From Marivirga sp. ANT-B6 (GTDB lineage Bacteria > Bacteroidota > Bacteroidia > Cytophagales > Cyclobacteriaceae), in NCBI GenBank assembly GCA_001683905.1, contig LXQK01000094.1:1-46707 (forward strand): DNA of 46,707 nt, written 5' to 3'. A program made the translations under genes and the position numbers. Position 1 is the first letter of the stretch. Each line of letters opens with the position of its first letter. Positions 24,288 to 34,018 of this stretch are shown in pieces. The notes below the pieces were generated by a model, which worked only from the letters and a program-made list of their open reading frames with translations, had not been told where the DNA came from and searched no databases.

Positions 24288-27182
24288 ATGAAAATATTAC
24301 ATAAATTATTGCTTTCTATTTTCTCTCTTCTTTTGTTCCAAAGCCACTTTGCTTTGGGCACGCACATCCGTGCCGGTGAAATCATTGCAGTTCCTAACTC
24401 ATCTTCTAATCCTCTTAGCTATAAGTTTATTATTGTTGGCTATACTGATACGGGGTCAAATGTTCAATTTGGAAACGGTGAAATCAACTTTGGAGACGGA
24501 AGTGATCCTATCAATCTGGAAACGGAAAAAGTATTTTCTTTTAAGCGAGAGCTCGGAGATCAGATTGCTCTGAATGAATTTGTCATAGAGCATACGTTTC
24601 CATCACCGGGCAGATATTTGATTACTTTCAGAGAGTTTAACAGAAATGAAGGGGTGTTAAATATGGCGGGATCTGTAAACACACCATTTTATATAGAAAC
24701 CGAAATAATCATAGATCCTTTCGTGAGGTTCAATCGGTCACCTTTGCTGCTGGTTCCTCCAATCGACCGTGCTGCTACAGGTGTAGTCTTTATTCATAAT
24801 CCAGGCGCTTATGACCCTGATGGCGATAGCTTATCTTACAAGCTTGTGGTTTGTAAGCAGGACCGCGATACGCCCGTAAACAGCTATAAGTTTCCTAATC
24901 ATCCTGCGTTGTACCAGGGGATGGATTACAACACCTCCAATCAGGCAGGAACGGGGCCGCCAACTTTCACCTTAGATTCTATTACCGGAGATCTTGTTTG
25001 GGACGCACCGGGTGTAGCCGGTGAATACAATATGGCCTTTATTGTAGAAGAATGGCGCAAACTAAATGGAGAATTTCGTCGCATAGGATATGTGACCCGC
25101 GATATGCAGGTGATTGTGCAGGAAAGCGACAACAAGCCACCGGAGCTTCTGATGCCTAAAGACACTTGTATTGTAGCAGGGAGTATATTGGAGGAGATCA
25201 TCCGTGCCGACGACCCTGATGGGGATGATGTTCGGATAGAATCTTTTGGTGGGGTTTATGAGATAAACTCCCCTGCCAGCTTTACGCCTAACCCTCCGAT
25301 ATTTCAGCCCGTTATTGCAGCGCTTGCTTTCCGTTGGCCTACCAATGGTAGACATGTGCGTGAGCGGCCTTACGAAGTGCAGTTCAAGGCCACCGACAAG
25401 CCTCCGCTTGGCCCTGCGCTAAGCGATATCCAGACCTGGCGTATTACGGTGGTTGGCCCGGCACCGGAGAATTTAAGTGCCGAAGTTTTACCTGGCAGGA
25501 ATATCCAGTTGAACTGGAACCCCTACATCTACCGTGCACAGGCCGACCGGATGCAGGTATGGCGGAAGACAGGTAGCTTCTCATTTATACCAGACAACTG
25601 CCAGACGGGTATTCCCGAGGGTGCAGGTTATGAGTTGGTTGGTGAGATCAATGTTACCGACGCCTCATTTACCGATACCAATGGCGGGGAAGGCTTTGCT
25701 GCCGGTGCCACTTATTGTTACCGTTTGGTGGCAGTATGGCCATTTCCGGGTGGTGGAGAAAGCTATGCATCAGAAGAAGCCTGCGTACGGCTGGCCATTG
25801 ATGTGCCGGTACTTACCCGTGTGAGTATAGAAGAAACGAGCGAAAATGCAGGAGAGATAGATGTACGATGGAGTCCACCGCTGGAGATAGATCCGGCGCA
25901 GTACCCACCGCCTTATACCTATGAGTTGTTGCGAGGCACAGGCTTTTCTGGCGGCGGATGGAGTCCACCGCTGGAGATAGATCCGGCGCAGTACCCACCG
26001 CCTTATACCTATGAGTTGTTGCGAGGCACAGGGTTTGGTGGTGGCGAACTCACCAGCGTCACGACAACCACGGACACAGCATTTAGAGATACGGGTTTGA
26101 ATACAGCCGGTACAGCCTACTATTATGTGGTACGGCTATTTGATGGTAATGCCCAGGAAGCAGGCGACTCACCTCCGGCGTCGAGCGTACGGCTGGAAGC
26201 AGCCTCGCTGCTTGGGGCAATAGAGCTCAGTTGGGAGGCGGCTGTTCCGTGGAGCAATAGCGACCAGCGTTACCCCTACCACCGCATCTACCGCGACGAC
26301 GGACAGGGCGGTGCCATGACGCTGATAGATAGTGTGAATGTAACCACCAATGGATTTACCTACCGTGACGAAGGGCAACACAATGGTGTTTCCTTGCTGG
26401 ACACCCAACTGTATTGTTATATCGTGGAGACATCAGGGAGTTATAACAATCCTTTGCTGGCCGAGCCCTTGCTGAACAAGTCGCAACGGGTATGTGCCCA
26501 GCCCAACGATACGGTGCCCCCTTGCACACCACCGGGCCTTGGCTTCGACCTGGGTGACCTGGAAGATTGTGCCGCTTTTTTTGAAGGCCGGACAGGTTCA
26601 GCGTGTAATATCAGTACGTATGCCAATACCCTGCTATGGGAAGAAGAGGTAGGCGAAGGCTGTGACGATGACATTCGTTTTTACCGGGTGTATTACTCAC
26701 GTAGTGGTGTGGAAGGCAGCTTTGAGGTGGTATCGCCACCCAACCTGTCCCAGCAGATGTTTGTGCATGGCAATCTGTCATCTTTTGCAGGATGTTACAA
26801 GATCACCTCTGTAGATAGATCGGGCAATGAGAGTGAATTTAGCGAGACGATATGCCGGGAGAACTGCCCGTCGTACAGGCTGCCCAATATCATCACCCCG
26901 GGCAATCTGGATGGGAAGAATGACGTGTTCAGGCCCTTTGACTGCCCACAGTTTGTGCTCTCTGTGCAATTCAGGGTGTATAACCGATGGGGCAAGGAAG
27001 TGTATAGCTATAGCTCAGACAATGGCGAAAATACGATATTTATCAACTGGGACGGAAGAAGTAATTCTGGTGAGGAGCTGGCCAGCGGCGTTTATTATTA
27101 TGTAGCTGATGTGACCTATGATATGCTTGACCCTGCACAGGCCCAGCAGGTAATCAAAGGGTGGGTACATGTGGTGCGGTAG
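24288..27182 (+). CDS. Secreted Fn3-containing protein with T9SS type B (gliding motility-associated) C-terminal domain
   Basis: 964 residues. The signal peptide is followed by THIRAGEI, typical of gliding-associated surface proteins. A PKD/cadherin-like N-terminal half (about 25-370, with DPDGD calcium-site-like motifs at two places) leads to several Fn3-type domains (about 375-850). The last about 100 residues are the T9SS type B sorting domain (LPNIITPGNLDGKNDVF, then VYNRWGKEVY and SGVYYYVADV). It is therefore exported through the T9SS and may stay on the surface or be released. Around residues 527-586 a 30-residue unit is duplicated (see the repeat entry). The 3' half has noticeably higher GC than the first third. 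It is transcribed alone. Confidence 0.87.
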   Translation: MKILHKLLLSIFSLLLFQSHFALGTHIRAGEIIAVPNSSSNPLSYKFIIVGYTDTGSNVQFGNGEINFGDGSDPINLETEKVFSFKRELGDQIALNEFVIEHTFPSPGRYLITFREFNRNEGVLNMAGSVNTPFYIETEIIIDPFVRFNRSPLLLVPPIDRAATGVVFIHNPGAYDPDGDSLSYKLVVCKQDRDTPVNSYKFPNHPALYQGMDYNTSNQAGTGPPTFTLDSITGDLVWDAPGVAGEYNMAFIVEEWRKLNGEFRRIGYVTRDMQVIVQESDNKPPELLMPKDTCIVAGSILEEIIRADDPDGDDVRIESFGGVYEINSPASFTPNPPIFQPVIAALAFRWPTNGRHVRERPYEVQFKATDKPPLGPALSDIQTWRITVVGPAPENLSAEVLPGRNIQLNWNPYIYRAQADRMQVWRKTGSFSFIPDNCQTGIPEGAGYELVGEINVTDASFTDTNGGEGFAAGATYCYRLVAVWPFPGGGESYASEEACVRLAIDVPVLTRVSIEETSENAGEIDVRWSPPLEIDPAQYPPPYTYELLRGTGFSGGGWSPPLEIDPAQYPPPYTYELLRGTGFGGGELTSVTTTTDTAFRDTGLNTAGTAYYYVVRLFDGNAQEAGDSPPASSVRLEAASLLGAIELSWEAAVPWSNSDQRYPYHRIYRDDGQGGAMTLIDSVNVTTNGFTYRDEGQHNGVSLLDTQLYCYIVETSGSYNNPLLAEPLLNKSQRVCAQPNDTVPPCTPPGLGFDLGDLEDCAAFFEGRTGSACNISTYANTLLWEEEVGEGCDDDIRFYRVYYSRSGVEGSFEVVSPPNLSQQMFVHGNLSSFAGCYKITSVDRSGNESEFSETICRENCPSYRLPNIITPGNLDGKNDVFRPFDCPQFVLSVQFRVYNRWGKEVYSYSSDNGENTIFINWDGRSNSGEELASGVYYYVADVTYDMLDPAQAQQVIKGWVHVVR
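25867..26032 (+). repeat. 90-bp in-frame tandem duplication inside the Fn3 protein gene
   Basis: Bases 25867-25942 and 25957-26032 are identical over 76 bp. The period is 90 bp, exactly 30 codons. Each unit encodes WSPPLEIDPAQYPPPYTYEL followed by LRGTGF and a Gly-rich turn. Perfect identity at synonymous sites means a recent duplication, or slippage during replication or assembly. Confidence 0.95.
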
Positions 27183-27261
27183 GTGGAATTGAAGACTGTA
27201 GCTGTAAAATTGGGTTTTTAGAACGTTTATGCAGCCACAGTATAAATTTTGCCACGGGTAT

Positions 27262-28029
27262 TTAAATATAGCCCGCTATTTTGTAAGCCACCATACCTAG
27301 CCATTCTTTGATCATGATACCCCATTTGACGACTGCCATATCGGAGGGTACGACGAACACATCTGGTGTGAATTTTCTTTCAAATGTATAAAAATCTGTA
27401 GGAAAGCTGTCCGCTTTTACGCCGACTTTTTGAAAACAAGCCTGTGCCCGCCGCATATGAAAGGCAGAGGTTACCAGGAGATACGTTTTACCGGAAAATT
27501 TTTCATTTAAAATTTCAGCACTGTAAACTGCGTTTTCGTGGGTATTTCGCGATGCATCATCAATGAAGATGTGTTCCGCTGCTACTCCGGAAAGCAGTAA
27601 TACATTTTTTATCGCCTCTGATTCTTTGTAATCCTGCACCAGTAATCTTCCCGATCCACCGCTGATTAATATTCTTTTGATTTTTCCCAACCTATAAAGG
27701 TGTACCGTGTGCATGATTCTGTCCGCACCCTTGTTGAGGTAAACCCGATCGCGAGGTGCTTTTTCGCTGTCTGTTACACCTGAAAGGACAATGGCAACAT
27801 CATAGGGCGCTTTTATTTCTTGTAGCGGAACAGCCGAAATCTCCCACTTTAACATAATTTCGTTGATCAAAAAATCATTGGAGAAAACGACAAGCAAAAA
27901 AAAGCCAAAAAAGAAAAATAATTTTTTCGTCCGTTTATTTTTCAGCACATAAGCGAAAATAAAGCAAAAAATGATAAGGCTAAGTGGCATTACCAATGCT
28001 GTAAGAATTTTGGAAAGGATAAAGAACAT
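27262..28029 (-). CDS. YdcF/ElyC-like DUF218 membrane protein
   Basis: 255 residues. Two N-terminal membrane helices (about 5-28 and 35-53) are followed by a soluble DUF218 domain. Its signature stretches are VAIVLSGV, a GGSGR loop, ESEAIKNVLLLSGV, DDASRNTHENA and LLVTSAFHMRRA. Family members such as ElyC and SanA influence envelope integrity; the enzymatic role is not established. It is convergent with the Fn3 gene (79 nt between stops, no clear hairpin) and divergent from the phosphoesterase gene. Confidence 0.82.
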   Translation of the reverse strand: MFFILSKILTALVMPLSLIIFCFIFAYVLKNKRTKKLFFFFGFFLLVVFSNDFLINEIMLKWEISAVPLQEIKAPYDVAIVLSGVTDSEKAPRDRVYLNKGADRIMHTVHLYRLGKIKRILISGGSGRLLVQDYKESEAIKNVLLLSGVAAEHIFIDDASRNTHENAVYSAEILNEKFSGKTYLLVTSAFHMRRAQACFQKVGVKADSFPTDFYTFERKFTPDVFVVPSDMAVVKWGIMIKEWLGMVAYKIAGYI

Positions 28030-28141
28030 ATTAAATATTTAGAACTGTTGAAGGCCTATTGCGTAGAATTGGGAAGACACAAAAATATATGATAATTTTG
28101 TAGCATTGGCTTCAAAGCTAAAGGAATTGTGCGATTTATTT

Positions 28142-28981
28142 ATGAACATGCCTTATAAGAATGCCATCTATAAGTTTTGCTCGGGGTTCAATGTAAAGAT
28201 CTTATTGGTTTTTGCTTTCCTTTTAGTGGTAGGGTGCGACCTTTTTGAATATAGCCCGTATCAAATCGTTTTGGCTGATGACGAAAAAAACCTGACTGAA
28301 AAAAATCTGCAGAAAATATACTTACAGACACCGGACGACACCGTTCGAATAATTCTGATGGGAGATACGCAAAGGTTTTATGATGATGTGGACGATTTTG
28401 TGAAGAAGGCCAATACCCTGGAAAATATTGATTTTGTGCTGCATGCAGGAGATATTTCTGATTTTGGACTTGCTCAGGAGTTTAAATGGGTGCATCATAT
28501 CATGAGAAAACTGGAGGTTCCTTACCTTACCGTCGTTGGAAATCACGATTTAATAACCAATGGCCCCAAGGTATACCGAGAGATGTTTGGTGATTTCAAT
28601 TATTCCATGATATATGGAGGTATTAAATTTATTTTTGTCAATACCAACTCCAGGGAGTATGATTTTGATGGCACAGTTCCTGACCTGAACTGGCTGGAAG
28701 CGCAGTTGAGCGGCGATGATTTCGATCGGGCAGTAATTGTCGCACATATTCCTCCTTTTGACAATGATTTTGACACAGAAAAAGAACTTGCCTTCTCCGG
28801 GCTGCTGAGAAACTCGGGCAAAGTTGATTTGTCTTTACATGGTCATTTACATTCCTTTTCTGAATCGGAGCCTTATAATGACGGCATCACATATTTTATC
28901 ACAACGGCGCAAAAAAAGCGAGGTTTTGCCTTGATTACTCTATGGGAAGGGGGAAAACGCATCGAAAGAATAGAATTTTAG
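28142..28981 (+). CDS. Calcineurin-like metallophosphoesterase lipoprotein
   Basis: 279 residues from the ATG at 28142. An in-frame TTG at 28106 is possible but only adds residues before the signal. The signal peptide ends in a lipobox, LLVVGC. The metallophosphoesterase motifs appear in order: GDTQ, HAGDISD, VGNHD, AHIPP and GHLHSF. They supply the ligands of a two-metal centre, so the enzyme is probably active on a phosphomonoester or diester at the outer or inner membrane face. The next gene starts 1 nt after its stop, implying an operon. Substrate unknown. Confidence 0.82.
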   Translation: MNMPYKNAIYKFCSGFNVKILLVFAFLLVVGCDLFEYSPYQIVLADDEKNLTEKNLQKIYLQTPDDTVRIILMGDTQRFYDDVDDFVKKANTLENIDFVLHAGDISDFGLAQEFKWVHHIMRKLEVPYLTVVGNHDLITNGPKVYREMFGDFNYSMIYGGIKFIFVNTNSREYDFDGTVPDLNWLEAQLSGDDFDRAVIVAHIPPFDNDFDTEKELAFSGLLRNSGKVDLSLHGHLHSFSESEPYNDGITYFITTAQKKRGFALITLWEGGKRIERIEF

Positions 28982-28982
28982 T

Positions 28983-29591
28983 ATGAAAATTAAGCTAATC
29001 ATCATATGCTTTTTCTTTCCGATGTATTTGAATGGGCAGGATTCCACCAGTTTAGTCAATGACACGGCTGAAAAAAAGGCACGTTCATTTTTACCGCATC
29101 ATATGAAAGTACAGTTTGCGGGAGGTATCGGTTTTCTGGCCATCGGCGCTGGATATACCCATTTAAAGAAAAAAGTAGATACTGATTTATACTTCGGCTA
29201 TGTACCGGAAAAAATAGGGGGCGATGAAATTTTTTCTCTTGCCCTCAAATCGACCTATTCGCCCTGGACTTTGGGCAAACCCAAGCGATATACGTTTTAC
29301 CCGTTTAGTACAGGCGCCTTTATCAATTATACCTTTGGCTCCCAGTTTTGGATAATAGAACCCGACAGATATCCTGACAGCTATTACGGTTTTCCTACTT
29401 CGCTAAGAATAGGGATTTTTGTTGGCGGTAGGGTGAGATATCAGTTAAAAAACAAAAAAGTAAAGGGGGTAGGTCTTTATTATGAGGTAGGAACAAATGA
29501 TCTTGAATTAATAAGTTATATTCAAAATCCTGAATATCTAAGCCCTCTTAAAATTATTAATCTATCTTTTGGGATAAAGGCAGATTTTTAA
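28983..29591 (+). CDS. Predicted outer-membrane beta-barrel protein
   Basis: 202 residues with a cleavable signal peptide (about 1-18, ending LNGQD). The rest alternates aromatic and hydrophobic strands with polar turns (VQFAGGIGFLAIGAGYTHL, LYFGYVPE, FINYTFGSQFW, IFVGGRVRYQL, GLYYEVG). It ends with a strand closing in Phe (INLSFGIKADF), as is usual for outer-membrane barrels inserted by BamA. About eight strands are plausible. It is probably co-transcribed with the preceding phosphoesterase. I recognise no named family. Confidence 0.7.
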   Translation: MKIKLIIICFFFPMYLNGQDSTSLVNDTAEKKARSFLPHHMKVQFAGGIGFLAIGAGYTHLKKKVDTDLYFGYVPEKIGGDEIFSLALKSTYSPWTLGKPKRYTFYPFSTGAFINYTFGSQFWIIEPDRYPDSYYGFPTSLRIGIFVGGRVRYQLKNKKVKGVGLYYEVGTNDLELISYIQNPEYLSPLKIINLSFGIKADF

Positions 29592-29707
29592 TCCGCGTTG
29601 TTCTATCACTTCTTATCCATATCTAAAAAATATCCACCAATATTTAATTTGATGATTATTTTAACTAAAACAGCTTGTTTCGGTTATTCAGGTTAAACTA
29701 TAGGCAT

Positions 29708-30469
29708 ATGATAATTAGAGAAAGCGAGAATAGTTTTATAATGGTTGCACAGCATGATCACGCCAGCTTATCTGGTCAAATTGCTGCACACTTTAAAAAG
29801 GAATTTTTTATAGAAGAAGTTTTCTTTGATGATGTAGTGTTAGCTGTTCAGGAACATGACAGAAGTTGGATAGGCCTTGACGACACGCCTCTTTGGAACG
29901 ATCGCAGGCTAGAACCTATCTCCTTCATGGATTATCCTAAGATACCTAAGCTTACCTTCTATTCCGCTGGCCTGGACGAGACAGAAATCATGAATCCCTA
30001 TGCTGCTTTATTATGCAGCCTACATTACACCTCTTTTTATGCCCATAGCCAGGATAAGGAGATAACACAATTTTTAAACAACGAGCGGGAACGGCAAAGC
30101 AGAATAATGGCCACCGTTCCACATATTTCAGAGAAAACAATATCTTACCATTTTCGCCTGCTACAATTATGCGATGACCTTTCACTTTATGTTTGCCTGA
30201 ACGAACCTGGGGTTTCAAAAGAAGAGGAACATAAGTGGTATCGAAAGGGATTTAAAAACTCTGAAATATTTAGCGTAAACCATGAATTCATCAAAGCAGA
30301 ATGGAAGAGCAAGCAACATGTTTCCATCCATGATTTCCCTTTTGAACAGGACTTCCAGGCACAAATAGCCATCAAGCATATTTTGAAATCCGAAAGAGAT
30401 AAGGAAGGTGTTGAACAAGCCTATCACCAAGCCGAATTAAATATCCAGCCTATATGGTTTATCAGGTAA
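29708..30469 (+). CDS. DUF3891 family protein
   Basis: 253 residues from the ATG at 29708, which starts IIRESENSFIMVAQHDHASL. The earlier in-frame start at 29675 adds 11 residues without homologous character. HDHASLSGQIAAHF near the start, VQEHDRSWIGLDD, and SLHYTSFYAH with DDLSLYVCLN later give the His/Asp-rich helical pattern of DUF3891. That pattern suggests a metal-dependent HD-like fold. No function is established. No signal peptide, so it is cytosolic. The SLC13 permease gene follows after 41 nt. Confidence 0.75.
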   Translation: MIIRESENSFIMVAQHDHASLSGQIAAHFKKEFFIEEVFFDDVVLAVQEHDRSWIGLDDTPLWNDRRLEPISFMDYPKIPKLTFYSAGLDETEIMNPYAALLCSLHYTSFYAHSQDKEITQFLNNERERQSRIMATVPHISEKTISYHFRLLQLCDDLSLYVCLNEPGVSKEEEHKWYRKGFKNSEIFSVNHEFIKAEWKSKQHVSIHDFPFEQDFQAQIAIKHILKSERDKEGVEQAYHQAELNIQPIWFIR

Positions 30470-30510
30470 ATTGCTTATTTTCATTTTTTTTATGATCAAT
30501 ATTTTTTGAA

Positions 30511-32292
30511 ATGACTGTAGATATAGCCATTGTATTAGTGATTATTGGTTTCGCTATCTACATGTTTGTGAGCGAGATGTTTTCTATAGATACGGTGTCT
30601 ATTCTCATCATGATTTTACTGATGGTTACAGGGATACTTACGCCCAATGAGGGATTTGCAGGTTTTAGTAATCCTGCGACGATTACAGTGGGCGCCATGT
30701 TCGTCATTAGTGCCTCCATCTTCAAATCGGGGGCTTTAAATAATGTGGGATCGCTTCTAACAAGGGTAGGGAGAAAAAGCTATTTCTTATGCCTACTTTC
30801 TATCATGCTATTTTCAGGGATCTTGTCTGCCTTCATCAACGATACCGCTGTAGTAGCTTTGATGATGCCGATTGTGATTCAGGTAGGCAGAGATAGCAAT
30901 ATCAGCCCCTCAAAACTATTAATGCCCTTATCCTTTGGCGCATTACTAGGTGGAATCTGTACTTTGATTGGAACATCTACCAATATCCTTGTCAGTGGTA
31001 TCGCTCAGGAGCTTGGTGAGGAGCCATTCAGGATGTTCGAAATGACACCTGTTGGTGTTATATTGCTGGTGGCAGGTATATCATATATGTTATTTGTTGG
31101 CTATTTTTTACTTCCCGACAGGAAGATAGCAGCCAACCTTACAGAAACTTATGATATGGGTAACTACCTTACTGAGATAGTCTTGCTTCCGACCTCAAAA
31201 TCAGTTGGCGTTGCCATTTCGGATTCACCCTTAACCAAGGATCTGGATATAGAAATAATTCAGATCACCAGGGATGGTAATCAGCGGATCAGGGCTTACC
31301 CAACGACTATTCTGCAAGCTAATGATGTTTTGAAAGTAAGGTGTGAGGTGGAAAAGTTAAAGAAGCTAAAGGATGAAAAAGGAATAGAATTAAAACCGGA
31401 TGTTAAGTTGCTTGATGAGGATATTAAAACTAAAAACACAAAGTTATACGAGGCTATTGTGACCCCCAATTCAAGGTTGAGAGGAAAATCGCTGAAAGAG
31501 TTAAATTTCCGAAATCATTATGAAGGAGCATCGGTTTTGGCAATCCGGCACCGGGACGAGATAGTGAATCAAAAGCTAACGCGAACGAATCTTGCTGCGG
31601 GCGATGTATTATTAATTGATGCGGAACAGTGGCAGCTGGAAAAGCTGCGGGAAAACGATGACTTGCTCATCATTTCAGAAACGGAACGGCCAAGGTTTAG
31701 TTATAGAAAAATCGCAGCTGTGATCCTTATCGTTACAGGCATCGTGTTGGCAGCAGCATTAAATATTGCTCCGATAATTTTAAGCGCTTCGGTAGGCGTA
31801 ACCCTAATGATTTTATTGAATCTTATATCTGCTGAAGAAGCCTACAAAGCAATCGAATGGAAGGTTATCTTTTTACTGGCAGGTGTACTTTCGATGGGTG
31901 TAGCGCTTCAAAAAACAGGAGCAGCCGATCTGCTATCGGACCTTTTAATTAATTCCTTCGGGTTAATGGGCCCACATGCTGTGTTAGCCGTTATCTTTTT
32001 TATATGTTTTATGCTTACCAACTTCATGTCTAATAACGCTACAGCGGTTTTGTTAGTACCGATTGCCCTTGCTACGGCAAACAGTTTAGGCGTAAGCTCA
32101 CGGCCATTTCTAATGGCCGTAACGTTTGCCGCATCTCTGGCTTTTATGACTCCAATGGGTTACCAAACCAATACCATGATCTACAGTCCCGGTAACTACC
32201 GGTTTAAAGACTACCTGCGGGTTGGCACCCCCTTGAATATCATCTTATGGATATTAGCCTCATTGCTAATCCCTTATTTTTTCCCGTTCTAA
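30511..32292 (+). CDS. SLC13/DASS-family permease with two RCK_C domains
   Basis: 593 residues. There are two membrane halves (about 1-205 and 395-593) of the Na+/dicarboxylate or sulfate symporter type. Hairpin-loop signatures are INDTAVVALMMPIV and TLIGTSTNILVSG in the first half and SNNATAVLLVPIA and GYQTNTMIYSPG in the second. Between them lie two TrkA-C (RCK_C) regulatory domains (about 215-390). This layout is usual for bacterial sulfate, phosphate or carboxylate permeases; the substrate cannot be chosen. It ends 7 nt from the convergent GT35 gene, with no terminator in the gap. Confidence 0.87.
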   Translation: MTVDIAIVLVIIGFAIYMFVSEMFSIDTVSILIMILLMVTGILTPNEGFAGFSNPATITVGAMFVISASIFKSGALNNVGSLLTRVGRKSYFLCLLSIMLFSGILSAFINDTAVVALMMPIVIQVGRDSNISPSKLLMPLSFGALLGGICTLIGTSTNILVSGIAQELGEEPFRMFEMTPVGVILLVAGISYMLFVGYFLLPDRKIAANLTETYDMGNYLTEIVLLPTSKSVGVAISDSPLTKDLDIEIIQITRDGNQRIRAYPTTILQANDVLKVRCEVEKLKKLKDEKGIELKPDVKLLDEDIKTKNTKLYEAIVTPNSRLRGKSLKELNFRNHYEGASVLAIRHRDEIVNQKLTRTNLAAGDVLLIDAEQWQLEKLRENDDLLIISETERPRFSYRKIAAVILIVTGIVLAAALNIAPIILSASVGVTLMILLNLISAEEAYKAIEWKVIFLLAGVLSMGVALQKTGAADLLSDLLINSFGLMGPHAVLAVIFFICFMLTNFMSNNATAVLLVPIALATANSLGVSSRPFLMAVTFAASLAFMTPMGYQTNTMIYSPGNYRFKDYLRVGTPLNIILWILASLLIPYFFPF

Positions 32293-32299
32293 ATGCATG

Positions 32300-33949
32300 C
32301 TATCGATACATAATATCATAATATTCCATGGCCATACGATCTGCGCCAAACATCGGAAGTACATCTTCCATACTCTGCTTCATGATATTTGTCCATTTTT
32401 TGTGATCCTGGTAGTAGGTTGGGATAATTTCTTTTTCAAGAATGCGCATCATGTTGATGTAATCAGTCTCATCCTGGACTTCTATAGGAAGATCAGTGTC
32501 TACAATTGGAAGTATAAAGCTGTTTTCGCCATGTTTGGCGAATTCTGGAAGCCAACCATCCTGTACCGAAAAATTAATAGCGCCGTTCATGGCTGCTGTC
32601 ATGCCACTTGTACCTGATGCTTCCCGTGGTCTTCTTGGGGTGTTTAACCAAATATCCGCACCCTGCTTAAGCATCCTTGATAGCTCGATTTCATAGCCTG
32701 TCAATACAGCAAAATTGTCTTTCTTATATGAATGGTGTACTAAATTATTAAAAACCTGAATTGCACCATGATCAAAAGGGTAGGGTTTGCCTGCCCATAT
32801 AAATTGAACGGGCTGTTTTGTATCATTGATAAGTTCAAAAAAACGATAAATGTCCTTGAGCATTAGATCAGCACGTTTATAGGAAGCAAAGCGCCTCGCC
32901 CAGACCACCGTTAAAACGTCCGGGTTAAATATTTTGCCGGTTTGATTGGCTACTATATCGAAAAGCGCCTTTTTTAAAGCTTTTTTTCTGCTGACCAAGG
33001 CCAGGTCATCGTGGGTCTCAAGGGCCTTTTTTAAGCTTTTATCTCGCCAGAAAGGCTCATTTTGTGCATTGGTAATGGCCTTGATTTCACAAATGCCATT
33101 ATTGCCATACCACATCAATCTGGCTACTTCACCATGTAGCTGGGAAACACCATTGGCTACTTTTGCCAGCCGCAAAGCAGCAAGGGTATGGTTGAACATT
33201 TCACCATCCATACCGGTTATATTACGTGCATCTTCCAGCGATGTAGCGTTGAAGAAGCTCATCTTATTCAAAAGGTGGATGTCGTGTTCTTCATTCCCAG
33301 CCTTCTCTGGTGTATGGGTTGTAAATACAAGTCGCTTTTTGATTTCATTGACGTCTTTATATTTTTCCTGCAAATGAAATGCAAGGGGTAGGGCATGCCC
33401 TTCATTCATATGGTAGATATCGGCTCCTCCCAGAGCATCCACTACTTTTGCGCCTCCAATTCCTAAAACAATGCTTTGTGCAATACGGGCAGCTGTATCT
33501 GCATCGTATAGCCTGTGGGTGATGGTACGGGCGAGGTAGTCATTTTCAGAAATATTGGTGGTAAGGAAATACATGGGTACGGTGCCAAAAACCTCCGGTT
33601 TTAGCACGAGGGCCTTTACTATCACCGGATGGCTGTTGATATTAACCTTTACATTTATGCCTGTGTCCTCTAAATAGGTATAATATTTCTTCTGGAACAT
33701 GACCCGCAACGACTGGTCATCATTTCTTTCCTGGTCATAATATCCGTATTTCCATAGGATGCCAATTCCTATCATGTTTTGACGAAGATCGTAGGCGCTC
33801 CGCATATGGGAACCCGCCAGAAAGCCCAGCCCGCCAGAATAGGTCTTCAGCGCCTGGTCGATGCCAAATTCCATGCTAAAGTAGGCGACTTTTTTGCTAT
33901 ATTTTTTATCTATTTCGTAAGGATGAAACCATGTGTTGTACTGACTCAT
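32300..33949 (-). CDS. Short alpha-glucan phosphorylase-like protein (GT35) with Thr at the PLP-lysine position
   Basis: 549 residues, similar in type to the short alpha-glucan phosphorylases. Family stretches are VAYFSMEFGI, YSGGLGFLAG, HMNEGHA, WARRFASYKRADL and PRRPREASGTSG. Glycogen phosphorylases release glucose-1-phosphate from glucans using PLP bound by a lysine in a G-T-x-x-M-K motif. Here the matching stretch reads SGTSGMTAAMNGA, with Thr451 (ACA) where Lys is expected. No lysine is nearby. Either the clade lacks Schiff-base PLP or activity has changed. The fold otherwise looks intact. It is divergent from the gluconokinase-like gene, which suits sugar-phosphate metabolism. Confidence 0.83.
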   Translation of the reverse strand: MSQYNTWFHPYEIDKKYSKKVAYFSMEFGIDQALKTYSGGLGFLAGSHMRSAYDLRQNMIGIGILWKYGYYDQERNDDQSLRVMFQKKYYTYLEDTGINVKVNINSHPVIVKALVLKPEVFGTVPMYFLTTNISENDYLARTITHRLYDADTAARIAQSIVLGIGGAKVVDALGGADIYHMNEGHALPLAFHLQEKYKDVNEIKKRLVFTTHTPEKAGNEEHDIHLLNKMSFFNATSLEDARNITGMDGEMFNHTLAALRLAKVANGVSQLHGEVARLMWYGNNGICEIKAITNAQNEPFWRDKSLKKALETHDDLALVSRKKALKKALFDIVANQTGKIFNPDVLTVVWARRFASYKRADLMLKDIYRFFELINDTKQPVQFIWAGKPYPFDHGAIQVFNNLVHHSYKKDNFAVLTGYEIELSRMLKQGADIWLNTPRRPREASGTSGMTAAMNGAINFSVQDGWLPEFAKHGENSFILPIVDTDLPIEVQDETDYINMMRILEKEIIPTYYQDHKKWTNIMKQSMEDVLPMFGADRMAMEYYDIMYR

Positions 33950-33987
33950 ATTACCTAAAATTTCGATTTGATTTAATTATGCTATAC

Positions 33988-34018
33988 TAAAGATAAAATG
34001 GAAATAAAAAAATCCAAT
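33988..34018 (-). promoter_or_regulatory. Promoter of the GT35 gene
   Basis: On the minus strand ATTG (34018-34015), a spacer of exactly 19 nt, then TATCTTTA (33995-33988). It fits the Bacteroidota consensus except for the final base of the -7 box. The GT35 start is 38 nt downstream. Confidence 0.5.

Noticed and set aside
28106-28141. TTG start for the phosphoesterase at 28106
   Set aside because: It would put 12 polar residues before an already suitable lipoprotein signal; ATG 28142 is more usual.
32946-33377. Plus-strand open frame of 143 codons inside the GT35 gene
   Set aside because: Antisense to conserved phosphorylase motifs, low-complexity hydrophobic product, no start signal.
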